Below are positions 7,393 through 15,821 of a stretch of DNA of 31,802 nt, in pieces (position 1 is the first letter of the stretch; each line of letters begins with the position of its first letter). The stretch is from an uncultured Neomegalonema sp. Its GTDB lineage: Bacteria > Pseudomonadota > Alphaproteobacteria > Rhodobacterales > Rhodobacteraceae. Both the position numbers and the translations under genes were made by a program. The notes beneath the pieces are model-generated. The model was not told the DNA's origin. It searched no databases and saw only the letters and a list, made by a program, of their open reading frames with translations. The DNA is taken from positions 1 through 31,802 of the forward strand of contig CALGNW010000193.1 of assembly GCA_937958345.1 (NCBI GenBank). Reading direction: 5' to 3'.

Positions 7393-8589
7393 TTATTCTT
7401 TCAGAAATTCGGCCAAAGGCCGCCAGACCGCATCAACGGCGGTGGTCCCGACCACCATGCCGATATGGCCGACTCCCGCCTGCAACAATCGTGCATTGGC
7501 CAGCGCCTCAGCCAACGGTTCCGACGCCGCCCGCCTGACGACCGTATCGCGCTGCGCCGAAACAACCAGCGCGGTCTTTGCAACCGCCGACACATCAAAG
7601 GTTAATCCGTTCGGGGCCCACTTTTTTTTACGAGGGGCATCGTCGGTGACCCATTCCAAAAAGCACTCGCGCCCGACTCGGCTGGACAGCGGAATGCCGT
7701 TATTCAACCAATCCTCCACGGCAACAAACCGGCGTGCCTCGGGGCTGGCAGGATCCAGTGCGGCAAATCGGCGGAACTTACTGACGCCTGAACTCATGTC
7801 GCGCAGAGCAAAGAACGACTGCGTCATCTGCGGCGGGATCACCCCGAACAGCATCTCCATACTCTCCAGCGTATTCACAACCTCGGTCCGGCGTTCGCGC
7901 ATCGCGCTATGTTCAGGAAAGGCCGAGAAATCCCACGGTGCGCCCAACGTCGCAATCCGGCCTACGCCACCTCCCTTGCGTTGTGCCAGCGCCAGCATCA
8001 GCGGGCCGCCCATACAATACCCGACCAGATGGGCAGGGGCGGCACACAGGCGGTTCACAACCTCCAACGCGGGGATCAGACGCCGCTCCAGATAATCACC
8101 CAGCCCAAATCCGCGCTCCTCGGCACCGGGTGCGCCCCAATCGATCTGAAACACACGAAACCCCTGCCGCGACAGCCAGCGCAGGGGCGACAGGCTCGGG
8201 GACATGTCCATAATATACGCGCCGTTGACCAGCGAGGGGATGGTCAGAACCGGCGGGCCGGACCCGCCGAAATCCAACAGCCTGACCGAACCGCACCGCC
8301 ACGCAACCGGCGCATCGGGGGCGGCTCTGCGAAACGGGTGCGTGCGGTATTGCTCCATCCCGGAAAGGGTTTCCGCCGCCTCGTTTAGCGCCGCCAGCGC
8401 AAGAGCCGGATCAGCCGGGGCAGTACCCAGCCCCGACCGCTTGATCGTCTGCGCGTGCAGATACACCATCAGAGAATAGGCGCCGTCGCGGCGAAAGGCG
8501 GGGGCGGGCCGCGCACAATGGCCCGCTTGCGTATCACAGCGCCCGCCGGTTTGCGGGGCGTCGTTTCCGCTGTCCTCGCACCTTTTCAT
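7393..8589 (-). CDS. PhaC-like alpha/beta hydrolase (PHA synthase family)
   Basis: The 398-residue protein has the alpha/beta-hydrolase core of polyhydroxyalkanoate synthases. The nucleophile elbow is HLVGYCMGG with Cys at about residue 192, where PHA synthases have Cys and lipases have Ser. The rest of a catalytic triad can be placed at Asp348 (SAQRDTVV) and His375 (GVGHIGMV). PSLVNGAYIMD and FQIDWGAPG match the conserved blocks that precede the elbow in PhaC. It is much shorter than class I PhaC (about 560-600 residues), lacking most of the N-terminal domain, so it resembles class III-size enzymes or an uncharacterised side family. It lies divergently beside phaR, which supports a role in PHA metabolism. 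The ATG at 8589 has a poor ribosome-binding site; ATG at 8469 is an alternative. Confidence 0.78.
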   Translation of the reverse strand: MKRCEDSGNDAPQTGGRCDTQAGHCARPAPAFRRDGAYSLMVYLHAQTIKRSGLGTAPADPALALAALNEAAETLSGMEQYRTHPFRRAAPDAPVAWRCGSVRLLDFGGSGPPVLTIPSLVNGAYIMDMSPSLSPLRWLSRQGFRVFQIDWGAPGAEERGFGLGDYLERRLIPALEVVNRLCAAPAHLVGYCMGGPLMLALAQRKGGGVGRIATLGAPWDFSAFPEHSAMRERRTEVVNTLESMEMLFGVIPPQMTQSFFALRDMSSGVSKFRRFAALDPASPEARRFVAVEDWLNNGIPLSSRVGRECFLEWVTDDAPRKKKWAPNGLTFDVSAVAKTALVVSAQRDTVVRRAASEPLAEALANARLLQAGVGHIGMVVGTTAVDAVWRPLAEFLKE

Positions 8590-8654
8590 GGCCCTGTTGT
8601 ACGACAGGAAAGCCCTGAAAGCACAACATAGTGTCGGGCTTGCCGCGGGTTTTC

Positions 8655-8680
8655 ATGTTGTGCTGCGGCAACGCAGGTGC
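8655..8680. promoter_or_regulatory. Candidate PhaR operator upstream of phaR
   Basis: The gap between the PhaC-like gene and phaR contains TTGTGCTGCGGCAACGCAGG, whose core is CTGC-N6-GCAG (8663-8676), with TGCG-N4-CGCA as a perfect inner inverted repeat. Published PhaR sites are TGC-rich inverted repeats with CTGC and GCAG arms, though with shorter spacing. PhaR represses its own gene in related bacteria, so this is a plausible autoregulatory operator. The spacing difference keeps confidence low. Confidence 0.4.
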
Positions 8681-8741
8681 AACAGTCGTAGGGAAATACT
8701 GCCTTGCACGTTATAAGCGATGCAGCATTGGGAGGGAATCA

Positions 8742-9377
8742 ATGGCAACCGCTGCGAACAAATCCACCGGAAACACCGCGTCGGGCGACACTGAAAAGCC
8801 TGCACCGGTCACGATAAAAAAATACGCCAACCGCCGACTCTACAACACGGCAACCAGCAGTTACGTGACTCTCGATTCGCTGGCTCAAATGGTCAAGGAC
8901 GGCGAGGAATTCTCGGTGTTCGACGCCAAGTCGGGCGATGACATCACCCGTTCGGTCCTGACGCAGATAATCTTCGAGGAGGAGGCAAAGGGCGAAAACC
9001 TGCTGCCGATCAATTTCCTGCGCCAGCTTATCGGGTTTTACGGCAACGGCATGCAAAGCTTTGTGCCCAGCTATCTTGAAATGAGCCTTGAGAGCCTGTC
9101 AAAACAACAGGAAGAAATCGGACGCGCGTTCGGCGGCGAGGCGGCGGTCAATGCCATGAAGACCATGACCCAGAAAAACGCCGACATCTTTCAGAACGCG
9201 ATGAAGATGTTCGATCCGTTCAGCGGCGTGGCCATGCCCTTCGGCGTGCAACCCGATCCCCAGGCAGAACCCGAACCGGCCAAGGCGGGCAAGGCCAGCG
9301 ACGAGGAACTGCAGGACCTGCGCGCCCAAATGGAAGAAATGCGCAAAACGCTGGAGGCGATGGATAAGAAAACTTAG
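8742..9377 (+). CDS. phaR: Polyhydroxyalkanoate synthesis repressor PhaR
   Basis: PhaR senses PHA: without polymer it represses phasin and its own gene, and it leaves DNA to bind nascent granules. The 211-residue protein has the signature DNA-binding domain at about residues 22-62 (VTIKKYANRRLYNTATSSYV, then TLDSLAQMVKDG). The PHB-accumulation domain with EEEAKGENLLPINFLRQLIGFYG follows. The C-terminal part is Glu/Gln/Met-rich and ends in a short predicted coiled coil (SDEELQDLRAQMEEMRKTLE). The ATG at 8742 is preceded by GGGAGG (8730-8735). A longer frame exists back to 8631 but has no ribosome-binding site and overlaps the probable operator. The neighbouring PhaC-like gene is divergent. No phasin gene is in the window. 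Confidence 0.95.
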   Translation: MATAANKSTGNTASGDTEKPAPVTIKKYANRRLYNTATSSYVTLDSLAQMVKDGEEFSVFDAKSGDDITRSVLTQIIFEEEAKGENLLPINFLRQLIGFYGNGMQSFVPSYLEMSLESLSKQQEEIGRAFGGEAAVNAMKTMTQKNADIFQNAMKMFDPFSGVAMPFGVQPDPQAEPEPAKAGKASDEELQDLRAQMEEMRKTLEAMDKKT

Positions 9378-9587
9378 GCGGTCCCCAGATCGACTAAGGT
9401 TTCGTCCGCAGTGCAGGCCCCCGACCAATACCGATCCCCTAACATCAGGTGAAGGTTACAACAGAGGGTGGCGCGGAAGGCGGGCAGACGTTGCGTTTCG
9501 GTGCGACGGTCCCGTCTCACCAACCGGGGTCGCATCGCAGACCAAAAAGGAAGTTACCCCTCTTCCCACCTATGCTAACCCACAGCC

Positions 9588-11414
9588 ATGAGCACCCCGC
9601 CCCCCATCCGCCAACTGTCCGAGGGCGTCGTCAACCGTATCGCGGCGGGCGAAGTTATCGAGCGGCCTGCGGCAGTGGTCAAAGAGCTGGTGGAAAATGC
9701 GCTTGATGCCCATGCCGCCCGCATCGACATCGCCATCCGTGACGGCGGGCGCACGCTTATCCGCATCACCGATGACGGCCACGGCATGCACGCCGACGAC
9801 CTGCCGCTCGCTCTCACCCGCCATGCAACGTCAAAGACCGACGGCGCGGATCTGCTCGCCATCCATTCGTTCGGATTTCGCGGTGAAGCTCTGCCCTCCA
9901 TCGGGTCCGTGTCGCGCCTGTCGATCACCTCGCGCGTTGCGGGGGGAGAGGCCGCGCGCATCCGCTGTGACGCGGGCGATCTGAGCGGCGTTGAACCGGC
10001 GGGCCATCCGCCCGGAACCACGGTCGAAGTACGCGATCTTTTCTTTGCCACCCCCGCGCGGCTCAAGTTCCTGAAATCCGAGCGCGCCGAAACGCAGGCG
10101 GTGGCCGAGGCGGTCCGCCGTCTCTCCATGGCCCATCCGCAGGTTGGCTTCACCCTGACCGACGGCGAGCGCAGCGTGTTCAAGGCTCGCGCAGAAACCG
10201 GCGATCTGTTCGACGCCCGCCGCGCGCGGCTGGTCGCGGTCATGGGCCGCGATTTTGCCGACAGCGCGCTGACAATCGATGCCGAACGCGAGGGGCTGCA
10301 CCTGACGGGCTATGCCTCGGCGCCGACCGACCATCGCGCGACAGGACAGGCGCAGCATCTGTTCGTCAATGGCCGGCCCGTGCGCGATAAGCTGTTGGTT
10401 GGTGCAGCGCGCGGAGCCTATGCTGATGTATTTCCGCGGGGCCGCCATCCGGCGCTGGTGCTGTTTCTCGACCTTGATGCCCAGCGCGTCGATGTAAACG
10501 TGCATCCTGCCAAGACCGAAGTTCGGTTCCGCGATGCCGGCGCCGTGCGCGGATTGATCGTCGGCGCATTGCGTCAGGCGCTGGCGGACTCCGGCCACCG
10601 TGCGCCCGCGTTAGGTCAGATCGGCTCGCTCGGCAATGATGCGGCGGCCCCTTCGTTCGCGGGCGGGGCGGGCCGGTCGCAATACGCCTACCGCCCGCCT
10701 GCCCCGCTGGCGCACGGCGTCGCCGAGGCCGCGACAGCCTTCCAGCGCCCGCAATCCGAACTGAACGTCGGCGGCTGGGCCGCGCCGGAAACGGCTGACA
10801 CCGAGGCCCCCGCCGAGGGCGATACCGCGCTGGATTATCCCCTCGGCGTTGCCCGCGCCCAAATTCACGAAACCTATATCGTCGCCCAGACCCGCAACGG
10901 CATGATCCTCGTCGATCAGCACGCCGCGCACGAGCGCCTTGTTTACGAGCGGATGAAGAACGCCCTCGCCGCCACCGGCGTTGCGCGCCAGGCTCTGCTG
11001 ATCCCCGAGATTGTCGAATTGCCGCCCGGCACGGCGGATGCCCTGCTCGCAGAAACCGAGACGCTGATGAAGTTCGGCCTCGTCATCGAAAGCTTTGGTC
11101 CCGACACCCTATCGGTCCGCGAAACGCCCGCGATGCTGGGGACGCTCGACACGGCCAGTCTGATCCGCGATCTGGCCGACGCACCGGACGCCCTTGGCGA
11201 TGCAAACGCACTCGATGTGAAGCTGCGCCATGTCTGCGCAACGATGGCCTGCCACGGTTCGGTGCGCGCCGGACGCCGTCTGAACCTCGCCGAGATGAAC
11301 GCACTTCTACGTGAGATGGAATCAACGCCAAACTCTGCAACCTGCAATCACGGTAGACCGACTTCAGTCGCCTTGTCTTTGGCCGAGGTTGAACGCCTGT
11401 TCGCACGCCGTTGA
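9588..11414 (+). CDS. mutL: DNA mismatch repair protein MutL (endonuclease type)
   Basis: MutL links MutS mismatch recognition to strand incision. The 608-residue protein has the N-terminal GHKL ATPase: NRIAAGEVIERPAAVVKELVENALDA with the catalytic Glu near 33 and Mg-binding Asn near 37, then DDGHGM, then the GFRGEALPSI lid. A transducer domain with RVDVNVHPAKTEVRF follows. After a low-complexity linker (about residues 345-415), the C-terminal dimer domain carries DQHAAHERLVYERM from residue 443, the DQHA-x2-E-x4-E metal motif of nicking MutL proteins. ACHGSVRAG and CNHGRPTSV (C586, H588) are the other conserved metal-site motifs. This is the form used by bacteria without MutH. The start is ATG at 9588; a TATGCT hexamer at 9571 suggests a very short leader. 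It follows phaR by 210 bp. Confidence 0.97.
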   Translation: MSTPPPIRQLSEGVVNRIAAGEVIERPAAVVKELVENALDAHAARIDIAIRDGGRTLIRITDDGHGMHADDLPLALTRHATSKTDGADLLAIHSFGFRGEALPSIGSVSRLSITSRVAGGEAARIRCDAGDLSGVEPAGHPPGTTVEVRDLFFATPARLKFLKSERAETQAVAEAVRRLSMAHPQVGFTLTDGERSVFKARAETGDLFDARRARLVAVMGRDFADSALTIDAEREGLHLTGYASAPTDHRATGQAQHLFVNGRPVRDKLLVGAARGAYADVFPRGRHPALVLFLDLDAQRVDVNVHPAKTEVRFRDAGAVRGLIVGALRQALADSGHRAPALGQIGSLGNDAAAPSFAGGAGRSQYAYRPPAPLAHGVAEAATAFQRPQSELNVGGWAAPETADTEAPAEGDTALDYPLGVARAQIHETYIVAQTRNGMILVDQHAAHERLVYERMKNALAATGVARQALLIPEIVELPPGTADALLAETETLMKFGLVIESFGPDTLSVRETPAMLGTLDTASLIRDLADAPDALGDANALDVKLRHVCATMACHGSVRAGRRLNLAEMNALLREMESTPNSATCNHGRPTSVALSLAEVERLFARR

Positions 11415-11468
11415 GTCTGCAAACGGAATTGCGATAAAATCACTTTTTATTCGCTTTACATCTACTAT

Positions 11469-11498
11469 TTGTCTTAACTTATCCACACAACTTATCGT
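11469..11498 (+). promoter_or_regulatory. Perfect DnaA box inside a candidate promoter
   Basis: TTATCCACA at 11479-11487 is an exact match to the consensus DnaA box. It lies between TTGTCT (11469-11474) and TATCGT (11493-11498), which are spaced 18 bp and could be the -35 and -10 of a promoter for the DUF3422 gene. It is also enclosed by the inverted arms TTAAC and GTTAA. The surrounding stretch, about 11425-11520, is markedly AT-rich compared with the flanking genes. Only one perfect box was found here. Confidence 0.45.
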
Positions 11499-11604
11499 TA
11501 AAGGAGAATTTACCCCATTTTTGTTCACTTGGGGCACGGTCGATCATCGACGTGGCGAAACCGGACGGGCCGCGCTAGTTACCTAAAAAACAAGTCAGGT
11601 TTCC

Positions 11605-12927
11605 ATGTCCAGAATGCCATCGAACCACCCGAACCGCGTCGCCCTCGCGAACGAGCTTCATGCGCGGCCCTTTGCGCTGATCAAACCGCCCTGCCGGGTT
11701 TCGTCGCTCGCAACAACCTGCAGTCCGGACAAGATCGCCGAGGTGCGGGCGCATCTGATTGCCTTGTGCGACCGCTTCGGAACCCCGCATCCCGCCGAGG
11801 GCGCGCCGCAGTTTCTTGCCGATTTCGGGCGGTTCCGGATCAAGTGGGAGCAGCATACCGAGTTTGTTGTCCTGATGGTGATGACCGGCCCGCCCTCCGC
11901 CGGTTCGGTGGCGTTCGACTCGCCTGCGCTGGATTTGCTGCCGCGCGACTGGGTCGAGGCCATCCCCGGAGAAATCCTCGCCGCTGTTCATGTCCACTGC
12001 GAGACACGGGGGCCGGAGTTTTCGATCGACGACGTTTCCGTCCCCCCGCATCTCGCGCCGCTCTTTAACCGGCAAAGCCTTGTCGGCGGCAGTGTGTTTG
12101 ACGATCAGGCGCGGTTCTGGGGCGATTTTCGCATTCACGAAGATGGCTTTATGCGCTTCGCCGTGCAATGCGAGGCGGATTTTCAGGAAGCGTTGCTGGG
12201 CCGCGTGATTCAACGGCTGATCGAAGTCGAAACGTATCGCGCCGCGTCTATGCTCGCGTTGACCGACGCACGCGGGGTCTGGCCACGCCTGAACGAGATT
12301 GACGCCGCGCTCGCGAACGCCACCGGCGGCATCGGCGGTAATGAACCCGATGCCGAGCGCATCGTGCTGGACCGCATTACCGAAATGTCCGCGCAGATCG
12401 AACAGATTACCGCTGCAAACGCCTTTCGTCTCGACGCCGCCCGCGCCTATTCGGCCATCGTCTGGCGACGGATTGAAGTCCTGTCGGCCCAGCCGATTAC
12501 GGGCCTCATCGACCTGCGCGCCTTTATGATGCGCCGTTATGATCCGGCAATGAACAGTTGCGAAGCCACCCGCGCGCGCCTCGCCACACTATCCGAACGC
12601 GCGACGCGCGCCGCCACCCTGCTGCGAACCCGTATTGATGTCGCACTTGAGGAGCAAAACCGCGAACTCCTCGCCTCGATGAACGCCCGCAGCGCAACCC
12701 AACTGCGCCTTCAGGAAACGGTCGAGGGGTTTTCGGTTGTCGCGATCAGCTATTACGCCGTCAGTCTGGTTGCCTTGCTCATCGCGCCACTGGCCAAGAA
12801 AATCGGGCTGTCGGGGGATTGGACCAAGGCCGCCGTCGTCATACCCGTGCTGCTGTTGGTCTTTCTGTTCATCCGCCGCGTCAAGGCGCGGGCGATGAAG
12901 GACGGGTTGGACGAGGGCAAAGGCTGA
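11605..12927 (+). CDS. DUF3422 family membrane protein
   Basis: This 440-residue protein belongs to the DUF3422 family, common in proteobacteria and without an established function. The family opening is seen in NHPNRVALANELHARPFALI, followed by a conserved globular part with DSPALDLLPRDWVEAIPGE. The middle (about residues 225-370) is helix-rich with many Glu, Arg and Ala and probably coils. The C-terminus has two membrane segments (about 375-395, VVAISYYAVSLVALLIAPLA, and 408-425, AAVVIPVLLLVFLFI), then a short basic tail, so most of the protein is probably cytosolic. The ATG at 11605 has a modest CAGG upstream. A DnaA box lies in the probable promoter. It converges on gyrB with a large stem-loop between them. 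Confidence 0.8.
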   Translation: MSRMPSNHPNRVALANELHARPFALIKPPCRVSSLATTCSPDKIAEVRAHLIALCDRFGTPHPAEGAPQFLADFGRFRIKWEQHTEFVVLMVMTGPPSAGSVAFDSPALDLLPRDWVEAIPGEILAAVHVHCETRGPEFSIDDVSVPPHLAPLFNRQSLVGGSVFDDQARFWGDFRIHEDGFMRFAVQCEADFQEALLGRVIQRLIEVETYRAASMLALTDARGVWPRLNEIDAALANATGGIGGNEPDAERIVLDRITEMSAQIEQITAANAFRLDAARAYSAIVWRRIEVLSAQPITGLIDLRAFMMRRYDPAMNSCEATRARLATLSERATRAATLLRTRIDVALEEQNRELLASMNARSATQLRLQETVEGFSVVAISYYAVSLVALLIAPLAKKIGLSGDWTKAAVVIPVLLLVFLFIRRVKARAMKDGLDEGKG

Positions 12928-12958
12928 CTGGCGACCGGCCCGCGCCGGTACACCAGTC
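12926..12958. terminator. Nested stem-loop between convergent DUF3422 and gyrB genes
   Basis: GACTGG (12926-12931) pairs with CCAGTC (12953-12958), and inside it ACCGG (12934-12938) pairs with CCGGT (12945-12949). The symmetric hairpin begins in the stop codon of the DUF3422 gene and ends 11 bp before the gyrB stop. It lacks a clear T run on either strand, so it may block oncoming transcription or protect 3' ends rather than act as a classical terminator. Confidence 0.5.
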
Positions 12959-12968
12959 AAACAACGTC

Positions 12969-15404
12969 TTAGATATCCAGATTCTCGACACTCAGCGCAT
13001 TGTCCATAATGAACTCGCGGCGGGGTTCCACCACGTCGCCCATCAGGTTTGAGAAAATCTGATCGGCTTCGTCGGCATGCTCGACACGCACCTGCAAGAG
13101 AGTGCGGGCCTCCGGGTCGAGGGTGGTTTCCCAGAGTTGGTCGGCGTTCATCTCGCCAAGACCCTTATACCGTTGCAAAGCAACACCGCGTTCGCCCTCG
13201 ATCATCACCGCGTCAATCAAATCAGACGGAGAGCGCACCGTCGTTTTCTTTTCCTTGCGTTCAAAGGTCGATGCCTCGGCATAGGTCTCGTCGAGACTGC
13301 CGGCCAGTTCGTGCAATTTACGCGCTTCGGCAGAATTGAGCATCGTACCGTCAAGCGTCCGCGTCTCGGTGACACCGCGCACGGTGCGCATAAAGCGGAT
13401 ACCGCCCTCGGCATTCGGCGACCCCGCCCAACCGCGCTCGGTTTCGGGCGCGATGATGTTGAGCCGTTCGGCAATTTTATCGGCAAGGGCCTGTGCCTGC
13501 TTCGCATCGGACAGCACCTCGGGGTCCAGCGCACCCGCAATCGCGGCCTGCTCCATCACAAAGCGCGGCAGGGATGGCGGCAGATTGCTCATCAGCGCCT
13601 TCACCCGGCGTGCCTCTTCAACAACGCGTTTCAGGTCGGGACCGGCCAGCACTTCGCCATTCGCCAGCGTCATACCCGCACCGTCGATCCCGCTGTCGAG
13701 CAGATAATCCTCAAGGCTGCGCTGGTCCTTCAGATAGACCTCGGACTTGCCCCGCGCGACCTTATACAGCGGCGGTTGCGCGATATAGAGATAACCGCCG
13801 TCGATCAACTCGGGCATCTGGCGATAGAAGAACGTCAGCAGCAGGGTACGGATATGCGCGCCGTCGACATCGGCGTCAGTCATTATAATGACCTTGTGAT
13901 AGCGCAGTTTTTCAATGTCGAACTCGTCCCGCCCGATCCCCGCGCCCAGCGCGGTAATCAGCGTGCCGATCTCCTGGCTTCCCAGCATCCGATCAAAACG
14001 CGCGCGCTCGACATTCAGAATTTTACCGCGCAGAGGCAGCACGGCCTGATTGTTCCGGTTGCGGCCCTGCTTGGCCGAACCGCCAGCCGAGTCGCCCTCC
14101 ACGATGAACAGTTCGGATTTCGTCGGGTCTTTTTCCTGACACTGTGCCAGCTTGCCGGGCAGCGAGTTAATGTCCTGCCCCTTCTTGCGGGTCAGTTCGC
14201 GGGCCTTGCGCGCGGCCTCGCGGGCCTGCGCCGCTTCGACAATTTTCATCACGACACTGCGCGCATCCTTGGGATTTTCTTCAAACCACTCGGACAGTTT
14301 TTCGTAGATCATGCCTTCCACAGCTGGGCGGACTTCGGACGACACGAGTTTTTCTTTGGTCTGGGACGAAAATTTCGGGTCCGGCACTTTCACGGAAAGA
14401 ACACAGGTCAGACCCTCACGCGCATCCTCGCCGGACAGCGTGACCTTTTCCTTGGACGCAATGCCCGAAGAACTGGCGTAGTTGTTCATCACGCGGGTCA
14501 GCGCCCCACGGAAACCGGACAAGTGCGTGCCGCCGTCGCGCTGGGGAATATTGTTGGTGAAGGCCAGAACGTTCTCGTGATATCCGTCATTCCACCACAT
14601 CGACGCCTCGACGGTGATGCCGTCTTTCTCGCCGCGCACGGTGATCGGCGGTTCAAAGATCGGGGTTTTCGAGCGGTCGAGATACCGGCAGAACGCTTCG
14701 ACCCCGCCCTCGTAGAACAGCTCGGACTCGACATGCTCGGCACTGCGCTCGTCACGCAGTTTGATCCGGACACCCGAGTTCAGGAACGCCAACTCGCGCA
14801 GGCGATGCTCAAGCGTTTTGAAATTGTATTCCGTCATCGTGAAAGTGTCGGCGGAGGCGTGGAAGGTCACGCGCGTTCCTTTGCGTCCGTCCTCGGCAGG
14901 GCCGACCACCTCGAGCGGCTTGACGGTATCGCCATGCTCGAAACGGCAGATATGTTCCTTGCCGTTCCGCCAGATCGTCAGCTCCAGCCAGTCGGACAGG
15001 GCGTTGACCACCGACACGCCGACCCCGTGCAAACCGCCGGACACCTTGTAGGAGTTCTGGTCGAATTTACCGCCCGCGTGCAGTTGGGTCATAATGACTT
15101 CGGCGGCGGAAATTCCCTCTTCCTCGTGGATATCAACGGGGATGCCGCGACCATTATCATCCACCATGACAGAACCGTCAGGGTTGAGCACGACCATAAC
15201 CCGGTCAGCGTGACCGGCCAGCGCCTCGTCAATCGCGTTGTCCACGACTTCATAGACCATATGATGCAGGCCGGACCCGTCATCCGTATCGCCGATATAC
15301 ATTCCCGGACGCTTGCGAACCGCCTCTAGTCCGCGCAGCACCTTGATGCTATCCGCACCGTAGGTTTCAGGGTCCACCCCTTCGGGAATCATATCTTCAG
15401 CCAT
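12969..15404 (-). CDS. gyrB: DNA gyrase subunit B
   Basis: GyrB is the ATPase subunit of DNA gyrase, which introduces negative supercoils together with GyrA. At 811 residues it is of normal size. The GHKL ATPase holds YEVVDNAIDEALAGH (general-base Glu52, Asn56), DDNGRGIPVD and the lid HAGGKFDQNSYKVSGGLHG. The transducer follows. The TOPRIM domain has FIVEGDSAGGSAKQGR (Glu436) and KVIIMTDADVDGAHIR (Asp510, Asp512, Asp514), then YIAQPPLYKV. The C-terminus has QRYKGLGEMNADQLWETT and ends in MDNALSVENLDI. The ATG at 15404 has a weak GAGAAAGAA region upstream. recF normally sits beside gyrB; here an opposite-strand kinase gene lies between. A 750-residue antisense frame covers it but is a shadow. 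Confidence 0.98.
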   Translation of the reverse strand: MAEDMIPEGVDPETYGADSIKVLRGLEAVRKRPGMYIGDTDDGSGLHHMVYEVVDNAIDEALAGHADRVMVVLNPDGSVMVDDNGRGIPVDIHEEEGISAAEVIMTQLHAGGKFDQNSYKVSGGLHGVGVSVVNALSDWLELTIWRNGKEHICRFEHGDTVKPLEVVGPAEDGRKGTRVTFHASADTFTMTEYNFKTLEHRLRELAFLNSGVRIKLRDERSAEHVESELFYEGGVEAFCRYLDRSKTPIFEPPITVRGEKDGITVEASMWWNDGYHENVLAFTNNIPQRDGGTHLSGFRGALTRVMNNYASSSGIASKEKVTLSGEDAREGLTCVLSVKVPDPKFSSQTKEKLVSSEVRPAVEGMIYEKLSEWFEENPKDARSVVMKIVEAAQAREAARKARELTRKKGQDINSLPGKLAQCQEKDPTKSELFIVEGDSAGGSAKQGRNRNNQAVLPLRGKILNVERARFDRMLGSQEIGTLITALGAGIGRDEFDIEKLRYHKVIIMTDADVDGAHIRTLLLTFFYRQMPELIDGGYLYIAQPPLYKVARGKSEVYLKDQRSLEDYLLDSGIDGAGMTLANGEVLAGPDLKRVVEEARRVKALMSNLPPSLPRFVMEQAAIAGALDPEVLSDAKQAQALADKIAERLNIIAPETERGWAGSPNAEGGIRFMRTVRGVTETRTLDGTMLNSAEARKLHELAGSLDETYAEASTFERKEKKTTVRSPSDLIDAVMIEGERGVALQRYKGLGEMNADQLWETTLDPEARTLLQVRVEHADEADQIFSNLMGDVVEPRREFIMDNALSVENLDI

Positions 15405-15821
15405 TAAATTTCTTTCTCGTCCGGTAACGCGCTTGACGCCCGCAAACCCTAGGCTCTGGGCGGTAAATTGTCCAAGGTTTTACGGGGTTTCAGCCACGAC
15501 TGCAGGACATTCACAGCCCTCTGGCCCCAGCCGGATAAACAGCAGCCGGAGCGCACCGCAAGCACCTCGCACGAAAGCTAAAATATCTTTTTTATAACAA
15601 ATTCTTAAAAGAATATCCGCATCAGAAAAAGAGTGCGCTTTCTCGCACCGCCCGCGCCCGCGAACTCTGCCGATGCGATACGACGTATGCACAGCATTCC
15701 GGTGAATAGAGTAAGCCGCCGCAGAAGCATCCTTAAAGTTGTCAGAACTTGGATACGAATTCTAACAATAAATTAATGATCTTCAGCACGTTATGCAGCC
15801 GCGCGTGTATCAGACTACACT
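15405..15821. other. Non-coding gap between divergent gyrB and histidine kinase genes
   Basis: This 417-bp gap should carry the gyrB promoter and that of the kinase. I see no convincing gene; a 70-codon minus frame at 15480-15692 has no ribosome-binding site or recognisable features. An AT-rich island at about 15580-15615 contains ATTCTT-AA-AAGAAT (15601-15614). At 15762-15776, CTAA-N7-TTAA resembles a CtrA site (TTAA-N7-TTAA) and lies about 46 bp before the kinase start. There is no DnaA box in the gap. Confidence 0.6.

Noticed and set aside
9449..9706. An 85-codon plus-strand frame before mutL
   Set aside because: It runs into mutL in a different frame and is compositionally like out-of-frame GC-rich DNA.
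11492..11500. TTATCGTTA as a second DnaA box
   Set aside because: It lacks the CACA half of the consensus and is more simply part of the -10 region.
13077..15329. A 750-codon plus-strand frame antisense to gyrB
   Set aside because: It is the shadow of a GC-rich gene; the translation has no recognisable domain and gyrB on the other strand is unambiguous.
15480..15692. A 70-codon minus-strand frame in the gyrB-kinase gap
   Set aside because: There is no ribosome-binding site, its Arg/Cys-rich content is unlike neighbouring proteins, and the region is needed for promoters.
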